Source: Telmatospirillum siberiense (lineage in GTDB: Bacteria; Pseudomonadota; Alphaproteobacteria; Rhodospirillales; Magnetospirillaceae). Taken from it: a stretch of DNA of 64,000 nucleotides. The notes under the pieces were generated by a model. That model did not search any database. It saw only the letters and a list, made by a program, of their open reading frames with translations, and was not told where the DNA came from. Shown here one piece after another: positions 7,511-16,732 of the stretch. Every line of letters begins with the position of its first letter. The stretch's first letter is position 1. The stretch is from positions 62,001 to 126,000 of the forward strand of contig NZ_PIUM01000010.1 in assembly GCF_002845745.1 (NCBI RefSeq). Reading direction: 5' to 3'. Both the position numbers and the translations under genes were made by a program.

Positions 7511-10500
7511 GTGACACGGAAAGGTGTGGGCATTCTCGCCGGGATTATCGTCGTCCTGTCGGGAGCCCTGGTGGCGAGCCCCGCCCTGATCGATTGGACC
7601 CGTTTCAAGGACGATTTGGCGGTCAAGATGGAAGGCGCGCTGGGGCGCAGGCTTTCCATCGACGGAAAGGTGTCGTTCTCCTTCCTGCCGGCGCCGTCCT
7701 TCGCCGCCGAAGGGGTGCATCTGAGCGGCGGCGACGGGACGGACGGCGATATGGTCGTCAGTCTGCCCAAAATGGAAATACGCCCCCGGCTGCTGCCTCT
7801 GCTGACCGGCCGGCTGGAAATCGCCTCCCTGGTCCTGGTCTCGCCCGATATCCGCCTGACCCGGCCGCCACGCTCTCCCCTGATGGCGCCGGTCGACGCC
7901 CCGGTGTCCCCCGGGGTACCTGGCGCACCGGTGGTTCAGGCGCCATCCGAGGTTTCGGCGCCGCGAAGCGCGCCGATCGACCGCATCACCATCGAAAACG
8001 GCAGCATCACCTATCTGCCGCCCGGGCGCGCGCCATGGCGCTTCGAAAAGGTCGGCGCCAGCGTCATCGCCCAGTCGGGCGGTGGGGGGCGGTTGGTCGG
8101 CTCGGCTCGGCTGGCCGGTCTCGACATCGGTTTCGACGGGGTTCAGGGCTCGGCGTCGGGCGGTCAGCCCGTTCCGGTCAATTTCACCGTCACCAGCGCG
8201 GCGGGCGCCGGCGCCTTGCGTCTCGGCGGTCAGATGTCCGGCAGCGGCGCCGAGCGCCGGTTTGCCGGAAAGCTGTCGTTCAAGGCCGGCGATCTGTCGC
8301 GCATCGCCGCCGCTCTGGCCGGTGGCGACGGCATTGCTCTTCCGTTGGGAAACGTCGGTCTCGAAGCGGCGGTGAAGGGTTCGGCCCGCGAGATCGATCT
8401 GGACGGACTGATCGTGACGCTGGGCGGTGTCGAAGGAACCGGAAACGCCAGCCTGTCCCTCGACGAAACGCCGCAGGCCGACGTGAAACTGGCGTTCGGC
8501 CGCTTCGATCTCGATTCCCTGCTGGCCGGGTTGCGCAATGCGGGTGCCGGCGGGATCGGCGGAACCTCTTCCTCGTCCCCTCCATCATCGCCGCCCGTCG
8601 AACCGGCCCGGGCTGCCGGAATCGTTCTGCCGGGCGGCTTTTCCGCAACGGTGGACCTGGGGGCCGAGGTGACGGTCTTCCATGGCGGTCTGCTCCGCGG
8701 CGTGCACGTGAACGCGGCCTTGGTCAATGGCGAGGTGACGATCAATCAGGCCAGCCTGTCGTTGCCCGGAAACAGCGAGGTCAATCTCTTCGGCTTTCTG
8801 GTCTCGCCGGACGGCGTTCCCAGCTTCGAAGGATCCTTCGAGGCGGCGAGCGACGATCTGCGCGGCCTGCTCGATTGGCTGAAGGTTGATACGAAAACGG
8901 TGCCGGCCGATCGCCTGCACGGGGCGCGGTTGGCCAGCAAGCTGCGGGTTCGTCCGGGAGAGATCGTCCTCGATGGAACGCAGATCCGCCTCGATGGCGC
9001 GCGAATCGACGCGGCGGCGATGATCCGGTTGGGCGAGCGGCCGGCCGTGGGTGCCTCCTTCGCCGTCGATTCGCTCAATCTCGATGCCTATTGGCCATCC
9101 CTGCGGCAGGATCCGCCGGCGGCATCGGGCGGCGACGGACAGACGACGGGCGCGCCGGTTTCCGCGACGCTACCCGATCTCTCCTGGCTTGGGCAAATGG
9201 ATGCCAACGTCAAAGGGCGGATCGGGCAGATGACGGTCCGGGGGACGACCGTCCGCGAGGTCAGCGTCGATGGCGCCTGGCAGGGGGGGCGGTTGACCGT
9301 CGCCGACCTTTCGGCCGCCGACGTGGCCGGGGCCGATATGCATCTGGATGGCGCGGTGGACGGTCTGGCCGAGGGGAACCCGGTCCTGCACGCCGTGCAT
9401 TACGGCTTGCGCAGCAAGCAACCGGATCATCTGATCCGGCAACTGGGACTGCCGGGACCTGTGGATGCGGGACGGCTCGGTTCCGTCGCCCTGTCGGGAA
9501 CGCTCGACGGCGGCTTGGATGGGCTTTCCATCGACAGCCGTAACGAGGTGGCCGGCGGCGTGGTTTCGCTGTCCGGTAAAATCGCCCAGCCTCTTCTGTC
9601 TCCCCATTTCGACGGGACGGTGGAGATCACCCATGGCAATGCCTTGCAGGTGATCGGACTTTTCGCCCCCGCCTACCGGCCGTCCGGCAACCTCGGGGGA
9701 TTGTCCGTCAATGCCAGGGCGGGGATCGACGCCGGTGGGGCGCAGTTGTCCGATCTGCGCCTTAAAGCCGGCCCGCTGGCCGTCAGCGGCAACATCCGCT
9801 TGGCCCTGGCCGGCAAACCGCGCATCGAGGCCGCGCTGAGCGCCGGGGACATCCCCCTCGACGTCCTGCTGCCGTCATCCCGGCCGGAGCGGCGCGCGCT
9901 TCCGGCGCCCCCGGCCCCGAAGGAGGAACCTCGTCATGGCGTTCCCGCCGTGGCGACCGACAAGGTCAGCGCCGCGCCTCGCGCCGTCGTGGCCAGCGGG
10001 GCGATCCCCGATCGCTGGTCGAGAAATCCCTCCGATCTGTCGTGGCTGAACAGCGTCGACGGCACCATCAAGATCGACGCCAAGTCGCTGAGCTTCGGCC
10101 GTAACCGGATCAACGGCTTTTCCATTGGACTTGATCTCGCCAATGCGACGCTCAGCTTGCAACGTCTGGGCGGACAGCTCTACGGAGGAGACTTGTCGGG
10201 CGGCGGTCGTCTGTCAGCGGACGGCAAGCTGGCCCTGCAGGTCGCGCTTGCTCATGCCCAGGCGCGGGACGCCCTGCTGGGGGTGGCCGATATCGATGTG
10301 GCCGAGGGCGGTCTGGACGCCGACGTCGCCCTGAATACGTCGGGGCTTTCCTCCGCCGAATGGATCGGCCGCCTGGCCGGCAGCGGAAAGTTCTCGATCC
10401 GCGACGGCGTGATCCGCGGCTTCGACCTGAAGGCGGTTGACGACCGCTTGCGCGCTCTCGACGGCCCCGCCGGTCTTCTGGCCCTGCTGCAGGCCGGGCT

Positions 10501-10837
10501 GACCGGCGGACAAAGTCATTTTTCCAGCCTGTCCGGCAGTTTTCACGCCGGCAACGGCCTGATCGCCACCGACGATGTCCGGTTGATCGCCGACGGCGGC
10601 GGGGCGAACGCCTCCGCGCAGATCAATCTGCCCGCCTATGTCATGGACGCGCGCGCCGAATTCCATCTGGCCAGCGCTCCGTCCGGGCCGCCGCTCACCA
10701 TGCGGCTGTCCGGGCCGCTCGACGGTCCGCGCCGTTTTGTCGATATCAACGAGATCCAGCAATGGCTGGTCAGCCGCGGCAAGGCCGTCAAGCCCAAGGA
10801 TGTGGTGAAGGGGCTGCTGAAGTCCTTCGGGCGCTGA
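7511..10837 (+). CDS. AsmA-family large envelope protein
   Basis: A 1108-residue protein with one N-terminal membrane anchor (ILAGIIVVLSGALVASPALI), then IDWTRFKDDLAVKMEGALGRRLSIDGKV, the diagnostic AsmA N-terminal block. A long beta-rich periplasmic region follows, ending in the AsmA C-terminal repeat (LSWLNSVDGTIKIDAKSL through FSIRDGVIRGFDLKAVDD). AsmA/TamB-like proteins form hydrophobic grooves that move phospholipids between the inner and outer membranes. The GTG start at 7511 is preferred because GGGAGG lies 5 bases upstream and the anchor follows directly; an in-frame ATG 57 bases earlier lacks a ribosome site. It is divergent from recQ. Its TGA is immediately followed by the stop of the convergent ribbon-helix-helix gene. 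Confidence 0.9.
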   Translation: MTRKGVGILAGIIVVLSGALVASPALIDWTRFKDDLAVKMEGALGRRLSIDGKVSFSFLPAPSFAAEGVHLSGGDGTDGDMVVSLPKMEIRPRLLPLLTGRLEIASLVLVSPDIRLTRPPRSPLMAPVDAPVSPGVPGAPVVQAPSEVSAPRSAPIDRITIENGSITYLPPGRAPWRFEKVGASVIAQSGGGGRLVGSARLAGLDIGFDGVQGSASGGQPVPVNFTVTSAAGAGALRLGGQMSGSGAERRFAGKLSFKAGDLSRIAAALAGGDGIALPLGNVGLEAAVKGSAREIDLDGLIVTLGGVEGTGNASLSLDETPQADVKLAFGRFDLDSLLAGLRNAGAGGIGGTSSSSPPSSPPVEPARAAGIVLPGGFSATVDLGAEVTVFHGGLLRGVHVNAALVNGEVTINQASLSLPGNSEVNLFGFLVSPDGVPSFEGSFEAASDDLRGLLDWLKVDTKTVPADRLHGARLASKLRVRPGEIVLDGTQIRLDGARIDAAAMIRLGERPAVGASFAVDSLNLDAYWPSLRQDPPAASGGDGQTTGAPVSATLPDLSWLGQMDANVKGRIGQMTVRGTTVREVSVDGAWQGGRLTVADLSAADVAGADMHLDGAVDGLAEGNPVLHAVHYGLRSKQPDHLIRQLGLPGPVDAGRLGSVALSGTLDGGLDGLSIDSRNEVAGGVVSLSGKIAQPLLSPHFDGTVEITHGNALQVIGLFAPAYRPSGNLGGLSVNARAGIDAGGAQLSDLRLKAGPLAVSGNIRLALAGKPRIEAALSAGDIPLDVLLPSSRPERRALPAPPAPKEEPRHGVPAVATDKVSAAPRAVVASGAIPDRWSRNPSDLSWLNSVDGTIKIDAKSLSFGRNRINGFSIGLDLANATLSLQRLGGQLYGGDLSGGGRLSADGKLALQVALAHAQARDALLGVADIDVAEGGLDADVALNTSGLSSAEWIGRLAGSGKFSIRDGVIRGFDLKAVDDRLRALDGPAGLLALLQAGLTGGQSHFSSLSGSFHAGNGLIATDDVRLIADGGGANASAQINLPAYVMDARAEFHLASAPSGPPLTMRLSGPLDGPRRFVDINEIQQWLVSRGKAVKPKDVVKGLLKSFGR

Positions 10838-11071
10838 TCACCCGGCGTCCCTGGCTTCCACCTTGGCCCGGAGATCTTTCAGCACATGCAGCCGCAGGGC
10901 GCTGGACAGGTTGCCGGTGCGTTCGGAATCGATGGCCGCCACCAGGGCGTTGAGCGAAAGGCCCCGGGTTTCCGCGATGACCTTCAAGGCGTCCCAGAAT
11001 TCCGCTTCCAGCGAAATGCTGGTGGCGTGACCGGCGATGACCACCGAACGTTTGCGGATGTCGCCGCTCAT
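10838..11071 (-). CDS. Ribbon-helix-helix domain protein (RHH_4 type)
   Basis: A 77-residue protein: KRSVVIAGHATSISLEAEFWDALKVIAETRGLS forms the beta strand and first helix of an RHH fold, and SLNALVAAIDSERTGNLSSALRLHVLKDL continues the domain. This type is common in alphaproteobacteria, where its DNA target is generally unknown. It could repress its own gene. Its stop abuts the asmA-like stop (TGATCA shared at 10835-10840), so the two genes converge with no spacer. The ATG at 11071 is the first in frame. Confidence 0.82.
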   Translation of the reverse strand: MSGDIRKRSVVIAGHATSISLEAEFWDALKVIAETRGLSLNALVAAIDSERTGNLSSALRLHVLKDLRAKVEARDAG

Positions 11072-11107
11072 CAGGCGCTTTTCCTCGTAGAGGCGTCGCC
11101 GCCGTGC

Positions 11108-11137
11108 AAACCCTCCCCCAATCGCGGGGGAGGGTTT
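11108..11137. terminator. Strong GC hairpin terminator after the fumarase gene
   Basis: AAACCCTCCCCC and GGGGGAGGGTTT are 12-bp perfect arms around AATCGC, followed by TTTTTT on the plus strand and preceded by the complementary A-run. It is 13 bp past the fumarase stop on the minus strand and upstream of the RHH gene, so it most likely ends fumarase transcription. The shape would work in both directions. Confidence 0.85.
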
Positions 11138-11149
11138 TTTACGGGCGAA

Positions 11150-12772
11150 TTAATGGTTCAGGTCGGCGTAGAAGTCGTTGCCCTTGTCATCGACGATGAT
11201 GAAGGCCGGGAAGTCCTGGATCTCGATGCGCCAGACCGCTTCCATGCCGAGTTCCGGATATTCCAGCACTTCGACCTTCTTGATGTGATGCTTGGCCAGG
11301 CCCGCCGCGGCGCCGCCCACCGATCCCAGATAGAAGCCGCTATGCTTCTTGCAGGCGTCGGTGACCACCTTGGCGCGGTTGCCCTTGGCGACCATCACCA
11401 TGCTGCCGCCGTGGCTCTGGAACAGATCGACATAGCTGTCCATGCGGCCGGCCGTGGTCGGGCCGAAGGAGCCCGAGGCATAGCCTTCGGGAGTCTTCGC
11501 CGGACCCGCGTAATAGACCGGATGGTCCTTGAAATATTGCGGCAGGCCTTCGCCGCGGTCGATGCGTTCCTTCAGCTTGGCATGGGCGATGTCGCGGGCG
11601 ACGATCATCGGGCCGGAAAGCGCCACCCGGGTCTTGACCGGATACTGGCTGAGGATCTTGCGGATCTGTTCCATCGGCTGGTTCAAATCGATCCGCACGA
11701 CGTCGCCGGCCAGCTGCTTGTGGTCGATCTCGGGCAGATATTTCGCCGGATCCTTCTCCAGAGTCTCGATATAGATGCCGTCGCGGGTGATCTTGCCCTT
11801 GGCCTGGCGATCGGCCGAGCAGGAGACGCCGATGCCGACCGGGCAGGAGGCGCCGTGACGCGGCAGGCGGATGACGCGGACGTCATGACAGAAATATTTG
11901 CCGCCGAACTGCGCGCCGATCCCCATGCGCTGCGTCATCTCGAGGATCTTGGCTTCCATCTCCAGGTCGCGGAAGGCATGGCCGTATTTGCTGCCCTGGG
12001 TGGGCAGATGATCGAGATATTTGGCCGAGGCCAGTTTCACCGTCTTCAGGTTCATCTCGGCCGAGGTGCCGCCGATGGCGATGGCCAGGTGGTAGGGCGG
12101 GCAGGCCGCGGTGCCGAGCGTGCGGATCTGCGCGTCGAAGAACTTCATCAGCGCTTCGGGATTCAGCAGGGCTTTCGTCTGCTGGTAGAGGAAGGTCTTG
12201 TTGGCCGAGCCGCCGCCCTTGGCCATGAAGAGGAATTTATAGGCGTCGCCTTCGGTGGCGTAGAGGTCGATCTGGGCCGGCAGATTGTTTCCGGTGTTGA
12301 CCTCCTCATACATATCGAGCGGCGAAACCTGGCTGTAACGCAGGTTGAGTTCCGTATAGGCGCTGGCCACGCCCTTGGTCAGGGCCGCCTCGTCGCCGCC
12401 GCCGGTCCAGATCTTCTGGCCTTTCTTGCCCATGACGATGGCCGTGCCGGTGTCCTGGCACATCGGCAGGACCATGCCGGCCGAGATATTGGCGTTCATC
12501 AGCAGGTCGAGGGCGACGAACTTGTCGTTGGCCGAGGCTTCCGGATCATCGAGGATGGTCCGCAACTGCTTCAGATGGGCCGGGCGCAACAGATGGGAAA
12601 TATTGCGAAAGGCCTCGCGGGCCAGCAGGGTCAGGGCCGCCGGCTCGACCGTGATCAGCTCCTTGCCGCCGACGGAAGTAACGCCGATATGTTCGGAGGA
12701 GAGCTTCGTGTAAGGAGTGTCATCCCCGGAAAGCGGGAACATATCGGCGAAAAGCGCAAAATCTGCTGTCAT
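11150..12772 (-). CDS. fumA: Class I fumarate hydratase (4Fe-4S)
   Basis: A 540-residue TCA-cycle enzyme that interconverts fumarate and L-malate. The three cluster cysteines of class I fumarases are visible: MCQDTGT (Cys105, the same position as in E. coli FumA), GTAACPPYH and [21 protein letters not shown]. The N-terminal alpha domain and C-terminal beta domain ([20 protein letters not shown], then [15 protein letters not shown]) are fused in one chain as in proteobacteria. The ATG at 12772 ([14 protein letters not shown]) fits the family; the longer upstream frame is not conserved-looking. It is 91 bp downstream of sspB on the same strand, and a strong hairpin follows its stop. Confidence 0.96.
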   Translation of the reverse strand: MTADFALFADMFPLSGDDTPYTKLSSEHIGVTSVGGKELITVEPAALTLLAREAFRNISHLLRPAHLKQLRTILDDPEASANDKFVALDLLMNANISAGMVLPMCQDTGTAIVMGKKGQKIWTGGGDEAALTKGVASAYTELNLRYSQVSPLDMYEEVNTGNNLPAQIDLYATEGDAYKFLFMAKGGGSANKTFLYQQTKALLNPEALMKFFDAQIRTLGTAACPPYHLAIAIGGTSAEMNLKTVKLASAKYLDHLPTQGSKYGHAFRDLEMEAKILEMTQRMGIGAQFGGKYFCHDVRVIRLPRHGASCPVGIGVSCSADRQAKGKITRDGIYIETLEKDPAKYLPEIDHKQLAGDVVRIDLNQPMEQIRKILSQYPVKTRVALSGPMIVARDIAHAKLKERIDRGEGLPQYFKDHPVYYAGPAKTPEGYASGSFGPTTAGRMDSYVDLFQSHGGSMVMVAKGNRAKVVTDACKKHSGFYLGSVGGAAAGLAKHHIKKVEVLEYPELGMEAVWRIEIQDFPAFIIVDDKGNDFYADLNH

Positions 12773-12863
12773 GGGAAAGCCCCGTCGGTTGTCAATTGGG
12801 CAGGCGATTACGGGCCCCGCATGATTAGGACTTCCGGAAATGGACCGGCGGGGCTCGGGGAAA

Positions 12864-13361
12864 CTACTTCTTGCGAAAGGCGTCCAATGCGATGACCTGC
12901 CCACCGGCTTCGGCCGGTGCCGGCGCCGGAGTGGGCGCGATCTCCTCGGCTTCGGGCTCGGCGCTGATAAGCTCGCTTTCGCTTTCCGGCCCTTCCGTTT
13001 CGATGCTGGTGTCGGCCTGGAACTGCAATCCGAATTTCGCGGATGGATCGGCAAAGGCGGTCACGGCGGCGAAGGGAATGTGCAGGCGCTCATTCACCCG
13101 ATTGAAGGACAGGGTTACCTCGAACCATTCGGGGGTCACTTCCAGCCCCCAATACTGATGCTGCAGGACGATGGTCATCTCATCCGGGTAGCGGCCCCGG
13201 ATATGCTCGCTGATGTCGACGCCCGGATGCCGAGTACGGAAGGTGATGTAGAAATGATGGTCGCCTGGAAGGCCATCCTGACTGGCGATCAGGGAATCGC
13301 GCAGAACGCCGCGCAGGGCGTCTTCCACCATTTTGTCGTATCTGAGAACCGTTTTCGCCAT
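12864..13361 (-). CDS. sspB: ClpXP adaptor SspB, alphaproteobacterial type
   Basis: A 165-residue protein with the SspB-alpha fold: [36 protein letters not shown] and [22 protein letters not shown] form the ssrA-tag-binding domain. An acidic, Ala/Pro-rich flexible linker (about residues 118-150) leads to a C-terminal [13 protein letters not shown], the short ClpX-docking (XB) peptide. It delivers ssrA-tagged and other substrates to ClpXP in the cytosol. All parts are present and the length is normal. It lies upstream of fumarase on the same strand, and 294 bp without a recognisable gene lie behind it. Confidence 0.94.
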   Translation of the reverse strand: MAKTVLRYDKMVEDALRGVLRDSLIASQDGLPGDHHFYITFRTRHPGVDISEHIRGRYPDEMTIVLQHQYWGLEVTPEWFEVTLSFNRVNERLHIPFAAVTAFADPSAKFGLQFQADTSIETEGPESESELISAEPEAEEIAPTPAPAPAEAGGQVIALDAFRKK

Positions 13362-13655
13362 TTTTCCAGGACATCCTTAAGACTTGCTCTCGCCTTTCGA
13401 CGAGTGAGGAGCTTCTGTTGCCCGGTACCCCCCGCACCGCGCGCGCCGATCCAGCCTCGCCCCCTTTCCGCCGTCCTCCGGACAGTGTCCGGCGATGATC
13501 GAATGTGGAGGCGCCTGGTCCGCAGCGCTCAATTCAATATGGCGTGTCGCGCCGTAGCCGGCCAGCCGGCGCAATCAATATAGAGCGTTGCCGGGTATTC
13601 TGCCAGAAGAGGAATCGTCATTGAAGCAAAATAACCATGTTTTTTTTGTGGGTGT

Positions 13656-14177
13656 TTATCGTGGCTGGTCTCCCGTGAAATCGCCGGAGGCGATCCGCCG
13701 TTCGACCTCGCGGCGAAGCTCGCTCCGGTAGCCCAGGTGGAAAGCCGCCTCGCCGGCCAGGAAAATCGGCGCGGCGAAAATCTGGAAGATGTTGTCGAGC
13801 AGCGCCGGCCGATTGCCTTCAATCCGATGGCCGAGCAATTGGAAGGCCCAGCCGCCCAGGAGAAGGCCGGCGGATATGATAAGCGCCATTTCGCCGTCGC
13901 GTGCGGCCAAGCGGTCGGCCATCCACAGCATGGGCAGGATGACCGCCGCCAGAGCCAGGGCGAGGGCGGCATCGAGCGCGAGATAGTAGGCAAGCGCGCC
14001 GGCGATGAAGATCTCGGCCGCCGTCAGCGTCATTCCGCCGATGGTGAGGCGGGCCAGCGACATGGCGATCAGAAGGGCGAAAATGATCAGGGGCACCCCG
14101 ACGAAGTGGGTGAGCCGGTTGCGCCGGTCGCGATGATAGCGTCCGTAGGACGCCATTCGCTTTGCCAAAGATGTCAT
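13656..14177 (-). CDS. DUF962/Mpo1-like membrane protein
   Basis: A 173-residue integral membrane protein. RMASYGRYHRDRRNRLTHFVGVPLIIFAL carries the Y-H-x(n)-N-x-x-x-H-x-x-G signature of the Mpo1/YGL010w family, and the C-terminal FQIFAAPIFLAGEAAFHLGYR carries further conserved residues. There are about four hydrophobic segments. Yeast Mpo1 is an Fe(II) dioxygenase that shortens 2-hydroxy fatty acids by one carbon; the bacterial role is untested. It is the last gene after the oxygenase and PLP-like pair on the minus strand, 97 bp away, so cotranscription is possible but not shown. Confidence 0.82.
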   Translation of the reverse strand: MTSLAKRMASYGRYHRDRRNRLTHFVGVPLIIFALLIAMSLARLTIGGMTLTAAEIFIAGALAYYLALDAALALALAAVILPMLWMADRLAARDGEMALIISAGLLLGGWAFQLLGHRIEGNRPALLDNIFQIFAAPIFLAGEAAFHLGYRSELRREVERRIASGDFTGDQPR

Positions 14178-14274
14178 CCTTGCCGCCTCCCTTTATTCGT
14201 TATTCGTCGGTCATCTGAGAACTCGGACCGGGAAAACAACGGGGGCAGATCTTTTGGCCAGGCAGACGGTCCGG

Positions 14275-15486
14275 TTACGCCGCCGAGCGGTCCAGCGCCT
14301 GTTTCAAATCGGAGCCGACGTCCTCGGGATGTTCAAGCCCGATCGACAGAAGGATGGTTCCATCGGGCGATTCGGCGGAAAGGCTCGCCGCGCTGCGTAT
14401 CGATCCCGGTTCGCCGGATGGGCGGATCATTTCAAGGGCGTCCAGAAACCTGCGGGCACGGCTGATGCCGCCGGTCGGCAGGAACGAAAGCAGGCTGCCG
14501 ACGCCCGGATAGCAGATCGTCCCGACATCGGTGCGTTTTTTGAGGATTTCCGCTGCCCGGAAGGCATTTTCCGTATGTGTCCGCATGCGCAGGGGCAGGG
14601 TCTCCACGCCCTGGGCCAGCATGAAGACGTCGAAGGGCGAGACGGTATCGCCGAAATCCCGGAGCAGGCGCATGCGGGCGCGCATCAGATAGGCGAGCGG
14701 TACCTTGAAGCGCGCCGCCACCTCGGTCCATATCTCGCCGTGGTAACTATCGTCGGGAGCGGTCAGGGCGGGGAAGCGTCCGGCATGGTCGGTCCAGGCA
14801 AAGGTGCCGGCGTCGATTAAAACACCGGGCGATACCGTGGAATGTCCCACCAGGGGGCCCGCCGTCCGATAGATGACGATCGCTGCCCCCGACTCGATGG
14901 GGCGTACCAGGATCGGCAAGGCCGAATTGTCGATGATGAGGGGAATTCCGGCTCTATCGGCGGCACGGGCCACATCCCGGATCGGAAACAGGACGAGGTC
15001 GCGCAAGGGCAGCGTTTCGGCAAAATAGACCCTGGTGTTCCCATCCGTCGCCCGGAGAAATCCCTCGGCATCCGGAGATGCCGCCCATCGCGGTTCGATC
15101 CGGAAGCGGGTCAATTGCTCGGCCAGGACGTCGGCGCCGGCGATATCGCGGGAAAGGACGATGTTGTCGCCGGCCTGGGCCAGGTTGAGCAGGGCGTAGA
15201 GTCGGGCCGAGACCCCGGAGGCGACGATCAGCGCGCCGGCGCCGCCTTCCAGGGCGGCGAGCCGGCGTTCAACGATGTCGCGGGTCGGGTTGCTCGTGCG
15301 GGTATAGGTGTAGCCGACCTGTCGGAGCGCGAACAGCCGTTCCGCCTCCGCCGTATCGCGGAATTGATAAGAGGTGCTTTGGTAGATCGGAACCGCGACG
15401 GCCCCACTCGCCGGGTCTGAACGGAAGGTGCCTCCATGGAGCGCCAATGTGGCGGAATAGGGGGGCGCTTTGATGGTGGCGGTCAT
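14275..15486 (-). CDS. O-acetylhomoserine sulfhydrylase-like (Cys/Met PLP family) protein lacking the catalytic lysine
   Basis: A 403-residue protein clearly of the Cys/Met-metabolism PLP family: LALHGGTFRSDPASGAVAVPIYQSTSY, YTYTRTSNPT, ALEGGAGALIVASGVSA, LLNLAQAGDNIVLS and a DNS in place of the DNT Asp motif. Family members carry the Schiff-base lysine in S-A-T-K-F-I-G-G-H; here the aligned segment is R-T-A-G-P-L-V-G-H, so Lys is Gly (codon 14857-14859). The PLP-stacking Tyr (usually YGGT) is also Ala (IAGAD). The frame is intact and full length, arguing for a retained non-canonical function. The upstream neighbour, 37 bp away on the same strand, is an isopenicillin-N-synthase-like oxygenase, so they probably act together. 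Confidence 0.85.
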   Translation of the reverse strand: MTATIKAPPYSATLALHGGTFRSDPASGAVAVPIYQSTSYQFRDTAEAERLFALRQVGYTYTRTSNPTRDIVERRLAALEGGAGALIVASGVSARLYALLNLAQAGDNIVLSRDIAGADVLAEQLTRFRIEPRWAASPDAEGFLRATDGNTRVYFAETLPLRDLVLFPIRDVARAADRAGIPLIIDNSALPILVRPIESGAAIVIYRTAGPLVGHSTVSPGVLIDAGTFAWTDHAGRFPALTAPDDSYHGEIWTEVAARFKVPLAYLMRARMRLLRDFGDTVSPFDVFMLAQGVETLPLRMRTHTENAFRAAEILKKRTDVGTICYPGVGSLLSFLPTGGISRARRFLDALEMIRPSGEPGSIRSAASLSAESPDGTILLSIGLEHPEDVGSDLKQALDRSAA

Positions 15487-15523
15487 GACGTGGTCTTTCT
15501 TGCGGGTTTCGTCGCCGGAGGGA

Positions 15524-16582
15524 TTAATAGGCGGACGCGGAGGTCTGACGGTTCTGCTCGTCGAGGGACAGCAAGTCGGCGTGATGGCGCCGGGCGACGT
15601 CGGGATGGGAGCGGAGCCGGCCTTTCAACACGTTGCGGCCGACCTCGCGGAACAGCGGATTCAATGGGTCTGCGGTAAGTCCCCGGCATTTCGCCCGCAA
15701 GGGTTCGGGCAGTTCGACGAGCGGGATTGTCGCGTCGAGGCGGGCGCCCAGGAAGAATGCCACCGAGAACCGCTCGGAACCGGCGGGGGGCGATATCACG
15801 TCATGGATGTCGGCACGGACGAATCCATTGGTGGCCATTTCCAGCAACTCGCCGGTATTGACGACGAAGGTTCCGGGAATGGGCGGAGCATTGAGCCAGA
15901 CGCCCTCTTCGGTACGGACGCGCAGTCCTTCGACGGTGTCCTGGAGCAGGATGGTCACCAGGCCGCCATCCTTGTGGGGGCCGACGCCTTGAGCGCTCGT
16001 CGTCTCCTGGCGGCCCGGATAGCGGATCAGCTTGAGCAACTGGGTGGGCAATGGCTCGTAGACCTCCCGGAAGACGTCGTCGTCCTGGCCGAGGGCAGCC
16101 GCGATGGCTCTGAGCACGGTGATGGCCACCCGCGTCGCTTCGGCCTGATAGGCGAGGAGCAATGGCCGCAGTTCCGGGAGCGCCGAGGGCCATTGGTTCG
16201 GTCCCGATAACCGGCGCCACGGCGGGTCATCTGGAGAGAGGGGGACGGCTTCTGTTTCGCTGTTGACGTCGAGTTGTTCCCGCCAATCGCGTTCTCCCCG
16301 CGTGTATTCCCATCCCGGGCGGGTGTAGCCGCGGAAGTGAGGCGAATGGATCATATCGATGGTCAGCTTCTCGGCGTCCGGCAGGGCGAAGAAACGTCTG
16401 GCGCCCATCAGCACATCGTCGATGAGCTGTGGGGCGACCCCGTGACCGGTAAGATAAAAAAAGCCGTGATCGTGAAGGATTCGACGAAACGCGTTCAGAA
16501 ACTCGCCGCGCTCCGGTCCCTTGGCGGTGAAACGGGAAATGTCGACGAAGGGAAGAGAGTTTATGCCCGGTTGCTCGGTCAC
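15524..16582 (-). CDS. Isopenicillin-N-synthase-like 2-oxoglutarate/Fe(II) oxygenase
   Basis: A 352-residue non-haem iron oxygenase. The DIOX N-terminal block is LPFVDISRF and HDHGFFYLTGHGV. The iron facial triad is in GPHKDGGLVTIL (His-x-Asp) and RADIHDV (distal His), and ERFSVAFF supplies the R-x-S that binds 2-oxoglutarate or substrate carboxylate. The substrate is unknown; relatives include isopenicillin N synthase, ACC oxidase and gibberellin oxidases. The start is taken as GTG at 16582 (VTEQPGINSLPF), with an AAGGGG-like site about 10 bases upstream; no ATG fits the family N-terminus. It is followed at 37 bp by the lysine-less PLP-family gene and preceded by an AT-rich promoter region. 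Confidence 0.88.
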   Translation of the reverse strand: MTEQPGINSLPFVDISRFTAKGPERGEFLNAFRRILHDHGFFYLTGHGVAPQLIDDVLMGARRFFALPDAEKLTIDMIHSPHFRGYTRPGWEYTRGERDWREQLDVNSETEAVPLSPDDPPWRRLSGPNQWPSALPELRPLLLAYQAEATRVAITVLRAIAAALGQDDDVFREVYEPLPTQLLKLIRYPGRQETTSAQGVGPHKDGGLVTILLQDTVEGLRVRTEEGVWLNAPPIPGTFVVNTGELLEMATNGFVRADIHDVISPPAGSERFSVAFFLGARLDATIPLVELPEPLRAKCRGLTADPLNPLFREVGRNVLKGRLRSHPDVARRHHADLLSLDEQNRQTSASAY

Positions 16583-16661
16583 GGCGTCGGTATCCCCTTG
16601 CGACTCCCGCCGGCCTGACGAAATGACGGGGCTCGTGTGCCGGCGATAAAATAAACATATA

Positions 16662-16678
16662 AATAATGTGTTATTATT
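16662..16678. promoter_or_regulatory. AT-rich palindrome upstream of the oxygenase gene (possible operator)
   Basis: AATAAT-GTGTT-ATTATT is a perfect dyad in a markedly AT-rich stretch (about 16645-16725) between the oxygenase start and the end of the phosphatase gene. It lies about 80 bases upstream of the GTG, a normal place for an operator or UP-type promoter element. No regulator is adjacent, so its binding protein is unknown. Confidence 0.35.
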
Positions 16679-16732
16679 GTATAATACGCGAAACATCAAT
16701 TCAAATGCATTAATTATACTGGATAGGTGTGT

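Noticed and set aside
10886-12895. 669-residue plus-strand open frame opposite fumarase
   Set aside because: Antisense to a complete class I fumarase; no domain or start signal is seen.
13362-13655. tRNA or small RNA in the gap behind sspB
   Set aside because: Short GC hairpins occur, but no cloverleaf with a TTCGA-type T-loop or anticodon stem could be built.
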